A stretch of DNA of 64,000 bases from Halomonas lysinitropha (GTDB lineage Bacteria > Pseudomonadota > Gammaproteobacteria > Pseudomonadales > Halomonadaceae). Below are positions 42,585 through 50,517 of the stretch, in pieces. The DNA is taken from NCBI RefSeq assembly GCF_902500215.1, contig NZ_CABVOU010000033.1:186001-250000 (forward strand), in the 5' to 3' direction. Every line of letters begins with the position of its first letter. Position 1 is the stretch's first letter. Position numbers and translations under genes: made by a program. Under the pieces are notes generated by a model. The model searched no databases and was not told the origin of the DNA. It saw only the letters and a program-made list of their open reading frames with translations.

Positions 42585-42616
42585 ATGACGGTGGTGGTGT
42601 CAGTCACTATACTGAC
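42585..42616 (+). promoter_or_regulatory. Probable promoter of the DUF47-pit pair with overlapping palindrome
   Basis: ATGACG (42585-42590), a 17-bp spacer and TATACT (42608-42613) form a reasonable sigma-70 promoter 31 bp before the start codon. The -10 lies inside the inverted repeat GTCAGT-N6-ACTGAC (42599-42616), which could be an operator. Confidence 0.5.
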
Positions 42617-42646
42617 GCCGCCATTTTCCAGGTTCACAGATGCCCC

Positions 42647-43327
42647 ATGGTGACATCCAATCCCTTCTCCGCGATGTTCGGCCGCTCGCCATTCCATCCA
42701 CTGCTGGCCCATATCGTCAAGGCCAGCGAGTGCGCCGACGAGCTGTTGCCTTTCTTCGAGGCCTCTCTCGTCGGCGACTGGGACACCGCCGCCCAGCATC
42801 GCGAGACCATCACGCGCCTCGAGCACGAGGCCGACGAGCTCAAGACCGAGCTGCGTCTCAATCTGCCCAACACCATGTTCCTGCCGGTGTCGCGCTCCGA
42901 TCTTCTCGATCTGATCAGCGTCCAGGACAAGATCGCCAACAAGGTTCGCGACATCACCGGTATCATGCTCGGCCGCAGAATGCAGGTGCCCCAGGAACTG
43001 GCACAGCCGATGCGCGACTACATGCGCACTTCGGTGGCCTGTGTCGCCCAGGCGCGCCACGCCCTGGAGGAGCTCAAGGATCTGCTCGAGTCGGGCTTCG
43101 GTCGCAATGTATCCGATGTGATGCAGAAGATGATCCGTGAGCTGCACGTGCTCGAGCAGCAGGCCGACGGCCAGCAGGTGACCATTCGCCGGCAGCTCTT
43201 CGAGCTCGAGGATCGTCTGCCACCGGTGGACGTGATGTTCCTCTACAAGATCATCGACTGGGTGGGCGAGCTTTCCGACCGTGCCGAGCGCGTCGGCAGC
43301 CGCCTGCAGATCATGACGGCCAACTGA
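42647..43327 (+). CDS. DUF47/TIGR00153 family PhoU-like protein
   Basis: A 226-residue all-helical protein of the DUF47 family, distant relatives of PhoU. Features include NPFSAMFGRSPFHPLLAHI, the heptad-like HRETITRLEHEADELKTELR metal-binding helix and PVSRSDLLDLISVQDKIANKVRDI. Such proteins are generally encoded next to PiT transporters and are thought to regulate phosphate uptake. Here it precedes the PiT gene by 76 bp on the same strand, which supports that role. Confidence 0.92.
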   Translation: MVTSNPFSAMFGRSPFHPLLAHIVKASECADELLPFFEASLVGDWDTAAQHRETITRLEHEADELKTELRLNLPNTMFLPVSRSDLLDLISVQDKIANKVRDITGIMLGRRMQVPQELAQPMRDYMRTSVACVAQARHALEELKDLLESGFGRNVSDVMQKMIRELHVLEQQADGQQVTIRRQLFELEDRLPPVDVMFLYKIIDWVGELSDRAERVGSRLQIMTAN

Positions 43328-43332
43328 ACATG

Positions 43333-43357
43333 ACGGCCCCGGCGATCCCGGGGCCGT
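43333..43357 (+). terminator. Hairpin between the DUF47 gene and pit
   Basis: A 10-bp perfect stem ACGGCCCCGG/CCGGGGCCGT with a 5-nt loop starts 5 bp after the stop. With no T-run it may cause partial termination or protect the upstream mRNA end, giving different levels of the two proteins. Confidence 0.4.
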
Positions 43358-43403
43358 GTCGTGTTGACCTTCTCCATCAGACCGCAACAAGGGAACCCTC
43401 CCT

Positions 43404-44669
43404 ATGTCGATCATTGCGCAACACGGTGAGATCTTCATCATCCTCGCCTGTCTCTTCGGTTTCTTCATGGCCTGGGGCGTCGGAGCCAACGATGTGGCCA
43501 ACGCCATGGGCACCTCGGTGGGCTCCCGGGCCATCACCATCAAGCAGGCGATCATCATCGCCGTGATCTTCGAGTTCCTGGGCGCCTGGCTGGCTGGTGG
43601 CGAGGTAACCGACACCATCCGCAAGGGAATCATCGACCCCGAGCTGTTGCAGGATGATCCCCAACTGCTGGTCTACGGCATGCTGGCGGCGCTACTCGCT
43701 GCCGGTACCTGGTTGTTGATCGCCTCGGCCAAGGGCTGGCCGGTCTCCACCACTCACTCCATCGTCGGCGCCATCGTTGGCTTCGCTGCGGCTGGCCTGG
43801 GTGCGGGCGCGGTGGACTGGGGGGCGGTGGGCAAGATCGCCGCCAGCTGGCTGGTCTCGCCGCTGCTGGCCGGCTCCATCGCCTTCATGATCTTCAAGTC
43901 GGTGCAGCACCTGATCTTCGAGGCGCGGGACCCCTTCGCCGCGGCCAAGCGCTACGTGCCTATCTACGTCTTCCTGGTCGGCTTTATCGTCGCCATGGTG
44001 ACCCTCACCAAGGGGCTCAAACACGTCGGCCTGGATCTCGGCTTCGGTGCCAGCTTCCTGGTAGCCGCGCTCTTCGGTGTCACCTGTTTGATCCTGGGCG
44101 TCCTGCGTGAGCGCCGGGTCAGCCGTGTCATGCGCCAGACCGATCAGTTCGGCTTCGGCAGCGTCGAGCAGGTCTTCGGCGTGCTGATGATCTTCACGGC
44201 CTGCGCCATGGCCTTTGCCCACGGCTCCAACGACGTGGCCAACGCCGTGGGGCCGCTGGCGGCGGTGATCAGCGTGGTCCAGAGCGGCGGGGATGTGGAA
44301 GGCGCGGCCCTGGTGCCCTGGTGGGTGCTGGTGCTGGGTGGCGGCGGTATCGTCGTCGGCCTGGTCACCTATGGCCACAAGGTGATCGCCACGGTGGGTA
44401 CCGGCATCACCGAGCTCACCCCGAGCCGCGGCTTTGCCGCGACCCTCTCCGCCGCCACCACCGTGGTGCTGGCCTCGGGTACCGGCCTGCCGATCTCCAC
44501 CACCCATACCCTGGTGGGGGCCGTGCTGGGTGTGGGGCTGGCCCGTGGCATGGCAGCGCTCAATCTGCGGGTCATCGGCACCATTATCATGTCGTGGCTG
44601 ATCACCCTGCCGGCCGGTGCCGGTCTCGCGATCCTGTTTTTCTTCGCGTTCAAGGGGATGTTTGGTTAA
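43404..44669 (+). CDS. Inorganic phosphate transporter, PiT family
   Basis: A 421-residue PiT-family permease with about ten spans and the two inverted signature repeats: FFMAWGVGANDVANAMGTSVGSRAI near residue 18-42 and CAMAFAHGSNDVANAVGPLAAV near residue 270, plus TTHSIVGAIVGF and TTHTLVGAVLGVGLARG. It imports metal-phosphate complexes with H+ (or Na+ in some families). Gene order with the DUF47 protein is the usual pit operon. A strong terminator follows at 44698-44733. Confidence 0.93.
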   Translation: MSIIAQHGEIFIILACLFGFFMAWGVGANDVANAMGTSVGSRAITIKQAIIIAVIFEFLGAWLAGGEVTDTIRKGIIDPELLQDDPQLLVYGMLAALLAAGTWLLIASAKGWPVSTTHSIVGAIVGFAAAGLGAGAVDWGAVGKIAASWLVSPLLAGSIAFMIFKSVQHLIFEARDPFAAAKRYVPIYVFLVGFIVAMVTLTKGLKHVGLDLGFGASFLVAALFGVTCLILGVLRERRVSRVMRQTDQFGFGSVEQVFGVLMIFTACAMAFAHGSNDVANAVGPLAAVISVVQSGGDVEGAALVPWWVLVLGGGGIVVGLVTYGHKVIATVGTGITELTPSRGFAATLSAATTVVLASGTGLPISTTHTLVGAVLGVGLARGMAALNLRVIGTIIMSWLITLPAGAGLAILFFFAFKGMFG

Positions 44670-44697
44670 GCGCCGAGCTACAAGCGCCGAGCTACAA
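44670..44697 (+). repeat. Tandem 14-bp direct repeat after pit
   Basis: Two perfect adjacent copies of GCGCCGAGCTACAA start inside the pit stop codon region and end at the terminator stem. They look like a small intergenic duplication, in the same position relative to a gene end as the AGCTTGAAGCTG-type sequences after zipA and guaB. Confidence 0.75.
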
Positions 44698-44733
44698 GAA
44701 AACCCGGAGGCTGAGGCCTTCGGGTTTTCCTTT
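44698..44733 (+). terminator. Intrinsic terminator after pit
   Basis: A 14-bp stem (one G-U pair) GAAAACCCGGAGGC/GCCTTCGGGTTTTC closes a TGAG loop and is followed by CTTT. The A-tract before and T-tract after make it potentially bidirectional. Confidence 0.85.
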
Positions 44734-44849
44734 GCGACGGCTGATTCATGCTGCTTGGCTGCTTGCAGCTGACCAGTGCCGCCGTTTTTGTCACTCTGAT
44801 ATAGTGATGCTCGGCTCCCTCTTCGTTCACCTGCTGCCGGAGTGCGGCC

Positions 44850-46163
44850 TTGGATACTCGTTTCCCCTTCGTGGACTGGTTCCGCAATTCTTCGCCCTAT
44901 ATCAACGCCCACCGTGGCCGCACCTTCGTCATCCTGATCGAGGGCGAAGCCATGGCCAGTGGGCGAGGCGAGCAGCTGATTCAGGACCTGGCGCTACTGC
45001 ACACCCTGGGCGTGCGCCTGGTGGTGGTGTTCGGTATCCGGCCGCAGGTGCAGAAGGCGCTGAACGAGGCGAGCATCGTGCCCAGTCGTCACCAGGGGCG
45101 CTGGGTGGCCGACGAGGCCATCATGACCCGGGTCGAGCGTATCGCCGCCGAGCAGCGGCTATGGTTGGAGGCGCGACTTTCGCCGGGGTTGCCCAATACG
45201 CCGCTGCACGGCATCGAGATGACCGTGGTTTCCGGCAACCTGGTGATGGCCAAGCCGCTGGGCGTGCGTGAAGGTGTCGATTTCGACCACAGCGGCGAGG
45301 TGCGTCGGGTACGGTCGGAAGCCATCGAGGGGCTGCTCGAACGCGGTTCGCTGGTGGTGCTGCCGCCGCTGGGCTTCTCCAGCACCGGCGAGGTCTTCGA
45401 CCTGGACGCCGCCGAGGTGGCTCGCCACGCCGCCACGGCGCTCGGCGCCGACAAGCTGATCCTGCTTGGCGAGGCCAGCGGCCTGTTCGACCGCAGCGGC
45501 CAGCTCCAGCGACAGCTGACCCCGGCTGAGGCCGAGCCGCTGTTTCAACAGGCCGATCCCTCCAGCGAACTCGCCCGGCACCTTGGCGCGGCCTGTATCG
45601 CCGCACGGTATGGCGTGGCCCGCACCCACCTGCTCTCCTGGCACGACCACGACGCCCTGCTCGGTGAACTCTTCACCCGTGACGGCGTGGGCACCATGAT
45701 CACCGAGCATCGCTATGAGCAGCTGCGAGCGGCGGAGCTTGGCGATATCGGCGGCCTTCTCGAACTGCTCGAGCCGCTGGAGCAGCAAGGCATGCTGGTG
45801 CCGCGCTCCCGGGAACGGCTGGAGTACGAGATCGACGACTACCTGGTGATCGAGCGCGACGGCATGATCATCGGCTGTGCCGCCCTGCATACCTTCGGCG
45901 ACGCCACGATGGGAGAGCTGGCTTGCGTCGCAGTCCACGACGACTATCGTGGAGGCGCACGCGGGGAGTTGCTGCTTGCCGAGATCGAGCGCCGGGCCCG
46001 CCGCCTGGAGCTCTCGGCGCTGTTCGCGCTGACCACCCACACGACCCACTGGTTCTTCGAACACGGCTTTCGCCTGGCCGATATCGAGACCTTACCGCCG
46101 CTGCGTCGCGACACCTACAGCCACGCCCGCAAGTCCAAGATCCTGGTCAAGGCCATGGCCTGA
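44850..46163 (+). CDS. argA: N-acetylglutamate synthase ArgA (kinase-like plus GNAT domains)
   Basis: A 437-residue N-acetylglutamate synthase making the first intermediate of arginine synthesis. Residues 1-290 form an amino-acid-kinase fold with FVDWFRNSSPYINAHRGRTFVI at the start and arginine-binding elements, the site of feedback inhibition. The last 145 residues are a GNAT domain (LVPRSRERLEYEIDDYLVIERDG, GELACVAVHDDYRGGARGELLL, WFFEHGF). The start is a TTG at 44850, which gives the family N-terminus. A TATAGT at 44800-44805 could be its -10. The glutamate/arginine order is that of classical ArgA (E. coli 443 residues). Confidence 0.95.
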   Translation: MDTRFPFVDWFRNSSPYINAHRGRTFVILIEGEAMASGRGEQLIQDLALLHTLGVRLVVVFGIRPQVQKALNEASIVPSRHQGRWVADEAIMTRVERIAAEQRLWLEARLSPGLPNTPLHGIEMTVVSGNLVMAKPLGVREGVDFDHSGEVRRVRSEAIEGLLERGSLVVLPPLGFSSTGEVFDLDAAEVARHAATALGADKLILLGEASGLFDRSGQLQRQLTPAEAEPLFQQADPSSELARHLGAACIAARYGVARTHLLSWHDHDALLGELFTRDGVGTMITEHRYEQLRAAELGDIGGLLELLEPLEQQGMLVPRSRERLEYEIDDYLVIERDGMIIGCAALHTFGDATMGELACVAVHDDYRGGARGELLLAEIERRARRLELSALFALTTHTTHWFFEHGFRLADIETLPPLRRDTYSHARKSKILVKAMA

Positions 46164-46202
46164 GGGCGCACTGTCACCGGGAGGCGTCGCCGAGGTTAGC
46201 GG

Positions 46203-46285
46203 CGTCTCCGAATGGAGACGATTTAACTCTCTGAAAATCAATGAGTTCGTCAGAAATATTTGAATGACGTCGCAAGTTGGCGACG
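46203..46285 (+). promoter_or_regulatory. Two palindromes resembling GlrR binding sites
   Basis: CGTCTCC-GAAT-GGAGACG (46203-46220) and CGTCGC-AAGTTG-GCGACG (46268-46285) both contain GTC-N10-GAC, the core of the TGTC-N10-GACA site described for GlrR at E. coli glmY. They lie about 200 and 140 bp before the inferred sigma-54 start, the usual range for an upstream activating sequence. The gene for the GlrR activator is 2.6 kb downstream. Confidence 0.6.
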
Positions 46286-46393
46286 AAAGCTTGCCCCCAG
46301 GCGCTTTCTCGCCACCCGTTAGCGGGCTTTGTTCGGCCCATGCCGCTTTATCTTTTCTATAATCCTCTGATTTATATTGTTTTATGCGATTTC

Positions 46394-46409
46394 TGGCACG
46401 CCATTGGCA
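46394..46409 (+). promoter_or_regulatory. Sigma-54 (-24/-12) promoter
   Basis: TGGCACGCCATTGGCA matches the RpoN consensus TGGCACG-N4-TTGCW at all but one conserved base and has the exact GG-N10-GC spacing (GG 46395-46396, GC 46407-46408). The start point would be near 46420. A TATAAT at 46358-46363 further upstream lacks a good -35 and may be a separate or overlapping sigma-70 start. Confidence 0.72.
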
Positions 46410-46419
46410 ACTGCCAGGG

Positions 46420-46801
46420 AGAGCAACTGTCTGCTCCAAGCGATGTGCAATGTCAGGTTGCGATGAGACGATACCGCCGTCAGGCAAGGAGCGGTATCGA
46501 AAGGGCAAGGATGCCCCGGCAGGGATGCCTCTCCCCCGGCAGGGGGATCGAATTGCGCAGCATCGCGTTGGCCTGCGGCCGAGGCGGTGGTGTCAGGAGC
46601 GGAGCAGGGCGGCGTGCCACACGATGGTTTGCCACTCGCATGAGGATGACCAGCCCCTGGTGGCAGATGGCACCTCATGGCTTCGGGGTCTTACCGGCCC
46701 ATGGACCTTCGTGCAATGGACGGATCAGGCCGTCGATTGATCGAATGTCCAGACCCTTCAGTTCCCTGCGTATTGGGCCGGCTCTGCCGGCCCTTTTTTT
46801 C
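46420..46801 (+). ncRNA. Candidate small regulatory RNA upstream of glrK (CsrB/RsmZ-like features, glmY position)
   Basis: About 380 nt run from the sigma-54 start to a strong intrinsic terminator and contain no credible gene: frames crossing it lack ribosome sites and family resemblance. Eleven GGA triplets occur between 46418 and 46724. Three successive hairpins put GGA in the loop: CGATACCGC/GCGGTATCG (46469-46499), GGGCA-AGGA-TGCCC (46503-46516) and GGCA-GGGA-TGCC (46518-46529). A fourth stem CCCCC-GGCA-GGGGG follows (46533-46546), and CATGAGG/CCTCATG closes a larger stem at 46639-46679. Loop-exposed GGA is what CsrA binds. Position and promoter type instead recall E. coli glmY. The 3' end is well defined; the 5' end is inferred from the promoter. 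Confidence 0.55.
46775..46801 (+). terminator. Strong intrinsic terminator before glrK
   Basis: GGGCCGGC-TCT-GCCGGCCC is a perfect 8-bp GC stem with a 3-nt loop, followed directly by seven T. It lies 143 bp before the glrK start and far (about 610 bp) from the argA stop, so it must end some other transcript, which supports the small-RNA gene. Confidence 0.93.
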
Positions 46802-46943
46802 TAGCGGCCTGTTGTCAGGCTTTCCTGGCGGAATCTTTCCAGCGGGATGACGGCGATTGGCCACGGGGCGCTCGGCAGAACTCTGGTATCCTTGTCAATG
46901 GACGATGGTGTTTCCCGTTACTCTTCAGCAAAGAACGCTGTTC

Positions 46944-48461
46944 ATGACCTCAGCCGTTACGCGTCGCTGGCGGCCGCGCTCGCTGTTGCAGCTGGTGCTG
47001 CTGGCCTTCCTGGTGGTGATGTTGCCGCTGGCCGTGCTGATGATCCAGGCCGGCCAGGCCATCTCCGAGCTGTCACGCCTGGCTGATGTCAGTGCCCGCC
47101 AGGCAGTGGAAGAGACGCGGCGTGCCCGTTCGCTGGGGGCTCTGGCGCTGGAGATGGAGCGCGCTGCCCGCCAGTATGCCGTGGTCGAGCAGGAGAGCCT
47201 GCTGGAGATTTTCGACGACCGTCTCGAAGAGTTCCGCGAGTTACTGGCTCAGCAGCGCCAGCTGCTTCCTGACGATCCCGATGTGGCGGTGCTGGAGGAG
47301 CAGCTCGACCGCCTCGCCGAGATGCCCGATCTGCCGCTCGAGGCCTTCACCGCCCGGCTCGCCGATTTCCTGACCTTTGCCCAGCATACCGAGGCGATAC
47401 GCCGCGCCACCAACCAGCACATCGACGCACGCATCGAGGGTATCCGCGCCCGCGCCGAGGCCGTGCAGGTGCGCCTCTGGTGGCAGACCGCGGCCCTGGT
47501 CTCGGCGAGTCTGGTATTGATGCTGCTGTTCACACGCCTGATCATCCATCCGATTCGCCAACTGGAGCGTCGTATCCTGGGGATCGGCAGCGTGCATGGC
47601 GACAGGGGACAGACGCCGAAGCCCCTTAAGGGCCCGGCGGAACTGGTTGTCCTGGATGAGCGGCTGGACTGGCTGGCCTCGCGGCTCGATGAACTGGAGG
47701 CCCAGAAACAGCAGTTCCTGCGCCACATGTCTCACGAGCTCAAGACGCCGCTGGCCAGCGTGCGCGAGGGCTCGTCGCTGCTTGCCGACGGCGTGGCCGG
47801 CGAGGTCACGCCGCGCCAGCGCGAGATCCTCGACCTGATCGATGCCAGCGGCCGCGACCTGCAACGTCTGATCGAGCAGCTGCTCGACTACAACCTGCTC
47901 CAGCAAGATCGCCAGCTGGATATCGAGCAGCAGGATGTCGCCCCCATGGTCAAGGAAGTGCTGGCCAAGCATCGCCTGGCCCTCGACAGCAAGCGGATGC
48001 GGGTCAGCTGCTTCGATGGTCCCCTGGTGTGGGCGCTCGATCGCACCGCCACGGTTCGGATCCTCGACAATCTGATCTCCAATGCCGTCGCCTATGGCGA
48101 GGACGGCGGCGTGATGGAGATTCGTGCCCGTGCGCTGCGCGACCGGCTGGTGATCGAGGTGGCCAACAGCGGCGAGCGGATTGCCGAGGAGGATAGCACC
48201 CGGCTCTTCGAAGCCTTCTTCCAGGGCCAGGGACGCCGCAAGGGTCCGCTCAAGGGCTCCGGCATCGGCCTCTCGGTGGCCGCCGACTGCGCTCGGCTCC
48301 AGCACGGCAGCCTGGAACTCGTCGACGATGCCCGGCTGGCGGTGTGCTTTCGCCTGACCCTGCCGCGTCGAGCCCCGGCGCCCGTGCAAGACCTCGATCA
48401 CGAGCACGAACCCCCGACGCCCGCCCTGGCGGGCGACCACTCGAGGAATGACACCTCATGA
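46944..48461 (+). CDS. glrK: Sensor histidine kinase GlrK (QseE/YfhK family)
   Basis: A 505-residue membrane kinase. Two spans (LLQLVLLAFLVVMLPLAVLMIQ near residue 15 and ALVSASLVLMLLFTRLII near 190) bracket a helical periplasmic sensor domain. The dimerisation and phosphorylation site RHMSHELKTPLASVREG is near residue 260, with N-box RILDNLISNAVAYG and GSGIGLSVAADCA near 440. The start at 46944 is chosen because it places the first basic residues and span immediately after it; upstream in-frame sequence is unlike the family. Together with qseG and glrR it forms the operon known from E. coli, where GlrK phosphorylates GlrR. Confidence 0.9.
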   Translation: MTSAVTRRWRPRSLLQLVLLAFLVVMLPLAVLMIQAGQAISELSRLADVSARQAVEETRRARSLGALALEMERAARQYAVVEQESLLEIFDDRLEEFRELLAQQRQLLPDDPDVAVLEEQLDRLAEMPDLPLEAFTARLADFLTFAQHTEAIRRATNQHIDARIEGIRARAEAVQVRLWWQTAALVSASLVLMLLFTRLIIHPIRQLERRILGIGSVHGDRGQTPKPLKGPAELVVLDERLDWLASRLDELEAQKQQFLRHMSHELKTPLASVREGSSLLADGVAGEVTPRQREILDLIDASGRDLQRLIEQLLDYNLLQQDRQLDIEQQDVAPMVKEVLAKHRLALDSKRMRVSCFDGPLVWALDRTATVRILDNLISNAVAYGEDGGVMEIRARALRDRLVIEVANSGERIAEEDSTRLFEAFFQGQGRRKGPLKGSGIGLSVAADCARLQHGSLELVDDARLAVCFRLTLPRRAPAPVQDLDHEHEPPTPALAGDHSRNDTS

Positions 48462-49030
48462 CCACGCGCTCCTGGCTCCTGTGCCTGGCCATGGCCCTGC
48501 TGGCCGGCTGTCAGTATCTGCCCGAGCAGCTGCAGTTGCCCGCTGGCCCCTCTTCCCAACAGAGCCCCTCCAATGGCTCGGCGCTGTGCCATGCCGAGTT
48601 ACCGGATTTCGACAACGCCCCCTGCCTGCTTCACGACTGGGTGGCCTTCGGCCTGGCCTCTCAGCGCGGCGACCGAGTCTGGCGTGAGGCCACCCTAACG
48701 CGCCTCGGTGGCGAGAGTGCCGAGCGGCGCCTGGCGCGGGCCGTGCTGCTTGCCTGGGGTGATCGGCGCCAGTGGAACCGAGCCTCGGCGCTCTACAAGG
48801 CCGATCTGCACGCTGCACCGTCAGACCTGCAGCCGCTGCTGCGTTACTGGCTCAACGAGCTGGAGGGCCGCCGCCGCCTGGCCGGACAGCTGGCCGAGAG
48901 CCGGAGCGAGCAGGAGGCCACCCTGGAGGAGAACGCGGCCCTCACCGAGGAACTCGAGGCCCTGGCCGAGAAGCTCGATCAGCTCACCGCCATTGAACAG
49001 AGCATCAACCTGCGACAGCAGAATGAATGA
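48458..49030 (+). CDS. qseG: QseG-like outer-membrane lipoprotein
   Basis: A 190-residue lipoprotein with a signal peptide ending in LLAGC, Cys18 being the lipidated residue, and a helical C-terminal half (GQLAESRSEQEATLEENAALTEELEALAEKL) that looks like a coiled coil. In E. coli QseG lies between the kinase and regulator genes and interacts with the periplasmic part of GlrK (QseE). The start overlaps the glrK stop by 4 bp. Sequence conservation in this family is low, so the name rests on lipobox, size and operon position. Confidence 0.75.
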   Translation: MTTRSWLLCLAMALLAGCQYLPEQLQLPAGPSSQQSPSNGSALCHAELPDFDNAPCLLHDWVAFGLASQRGDRVWREATLTRLGGESAERRLARAVLLAWGDRRQWNRASALYKADLHAAPSDLQPLLRYWLNELEGRRRLAGQLAESRSEQEATLEENAALTEELEALAEKLDQLTAIEQSINLRQQNE

Positions 49031-49045
49031 ATCGGGAGAGATGAC

Positions 49046-50440
49046 ATGAAGCAGACCGGACGCCTGGCCAATGCCGGCGGACATGCCGCCCACATCCTGC
49101 TGGTGGATGATGACGTCAGCCTGTTGAAACTGCTGGGCATGCGGCTCGAGAGCCGGGGCTACCGTGTCACCACGGCGGAAAGTGGCCGCGAGGCTCTCAA
49201 GCGGCTGGAAGTCGCTCGTCCCGACCTGGTGCTGTCCGACCTGCGCATGGACGAGATGGACGGCCTGGCACTGTTCCAGGAGCTCCAGCGCCGAGTGCCG
49301 GGCCTGCCGGTGATCATCCTCACGGCCCACGGATCGATTCCCGATGCCGTCAGCGCCACCCGCCAGGGGGTGTTCGGCTTCCTCACCAAGCCGGTGGATC
49401 GCGACGAGCTCTTCGCCGCCATCGACGATGCCCTGGCCCAGACCTCCACTTCCGCCACCGAGGGGGACGACCACTGGCGCGAGGCGATCATTACCCGCAG
49501 CCCGGAGATGGAGCGGATCCTCGAGCAGGCCCGCATGGTGGCCGCCGCGGATGTCAGCGTCCTGATTACCGGCGCCTCGGGCTCCGGCAAGGAGCTGCTG
49601 GCCGGCGCCATCCACAAGGCCAGCCCTCGGGCGGACAAGCCCTTCGTGGCGATCAACTGCGGTGCGCTGCCCGAGCAGCTGCTGGAGAGCGAACTCTTCG
49701 GCCACGCCCGGGGCGCCTTCACCGGGGCGGTGAGCGAGCACCGCGGTCTTTTCCTGGCGGCCGACGGTGGCACCCTGTTCCTCGACGAGATCGGCGACAT
49801 GCCGCTGACACTGCAGGTCAAGCTGCTGCGTGCCCTGCAGGAGCGACAGATCCGCCCGCTCGGCTCCACCACCTCGGTCCCCATCGACGTGCGTATCATC
49901 TCGGCGACGCATCGCGACCTGGACCGCGCCATGCAAGAGGGCGAGTTTCGTGAGGACCTCTACTACCGCCTCAACGTGGTGAATCTTCGGTTGCCGCCGC
50001 TCAACGAGCGTGCCGAGGACGTACCGCTGCTGGCCAAGCACCTGGTGGCCCAGGCCGCCGCCCGGCACAAGCCCTTCGTCAAGGGCTTCTCGCCGGAGGC
50101 ACTCAACCTGCTGGCCGCCTCGGCCTGGCCCGGCAACGTGCGCCAGTTGGTCAACGTGGTGGAGCAGTGTGTGGCCCTGACCACCTCGCCGATGATTCCG
50201 GAGGGGCTGGTGGCCCAGGCGCTGGCCGCCGAGGAGAGTGTCCTGCCGACCTTCAATGACGCAAGGGCCGGCTTCGAGCGCCGCTACCTGGTCAAGGTGC
50301 TCAAGATCACCGACGGCAACGTCACCCAGGCGGCGCGCATCGCCGGGCGCAACCGCACCGATTTCTACAAGCTGCTGGCCCGCCACGAGCTCGAGCCCGG
50401 CACCTTCAAGCCGACCGCTCGTCGGGCAGAGCACCACTAA
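49046..50440 (+). CDS. glrR: Sigma-54-dependent response regulator GlrR (QseF/YfhA family)
   Basis: A 464-residue NtrC-type activator. The receiver domain (HILLVDDDVSLLKLLGMRLESRGY) has phospho-acceptor Asp65 in LVLSDLRMDEMDG. The AAA+ domain has Walker A TGASGSGKELLAGAIH near 178, the sigma-54-contacting GAFTGA near 220 and Walker B GGTLFLDEIGDM near 238. The C-terminal Fis-type helix-turn-helix is KITDGNVTQAARIAGRNRTDFYKLLARHELEP. E. coli GlrR acts at glmY. The sigma-54 promoter and GTC-N10-GAC palindromes upstream of this operon make the region 46203-46420 its likely target here. Confidence 0.95.
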   Translation: MKQTGRLANAGGHAAHILLVDDDVSLLKLLGMRLESRGYRVTTAESGREALKRLEVARPDLVLSDLRMDEMDGLALFQELQRRVPGLPVIILTAHGSIPDAVSATRQGVFGFLTKPVDRDELFAAIDDALAQTSTSATEGDDHWREAIITRSPEMERILEQARMVAAADVSVLITGASGSGKELLAGAIHKASPRADKPFVAINCGALPEQLLESELFGHARGAFTGAVSEHRGLFLAADGGTLFLDEIGDMPLTLQVKLLRALQERQIRPLGSTTSVPIDVRIISATHRDLDRAMQEGEFREDLYYRLNVVNLRLPPLNERAEDVPLLAKHLVAQAAARHKPFVKGFSPEALNLLAASAWPGNVRQLVNVVEQCVALTTSPMIPEGLVAQALAAEESVLPTFNDARAGFERRYLVKVLKITDGNVTQAARIAGRNRTDFYKLLARHELEPGTFKPTARRAEHH

Positions 50441-50464
50441 ACTCTCCGCAGCGGGACACAACGC

Positions 50465-50492
50465 AAGACCCCCTGCCGGGGCAGGGGGTCTT
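50465..50492. terminator. Bidirectional-type hairpin between glrR and the peroxiredoxin gene
   Basis: A 12-bp perfect stem AAGACCCCCTGC/GCAGGGGGTCTT with a 4-nt loop lies between the two convergent genes, 24 bp after the glrR stop and 25 bp after the peroxiredoxin stop. T-runs are short on both sides. Confidence 0.7.
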
Positions 50493-50517
50493 GGTAGCGC
50501 GAGCTAAACCGCCAGCC

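Noticed and set aside
46164..46420. Possible GacA/UvrY box (TGTAAG-N6-CTTACA) expected for a classical csrB gene
   Set aside because: No such palindrome is visible upstream of the candidate RNA; the elements present are of GlrR and sigma-54 type.
46277..46804. Open frames of 118-175 codons across the glrK-upstream region
   Set aside because: They run through the sigma-54 promoter and the terminator, are rich in Arg/Gly/Cys as expected of random GC-rich frames, and have no ribosome site. The RNA-structure reading explains the region better.
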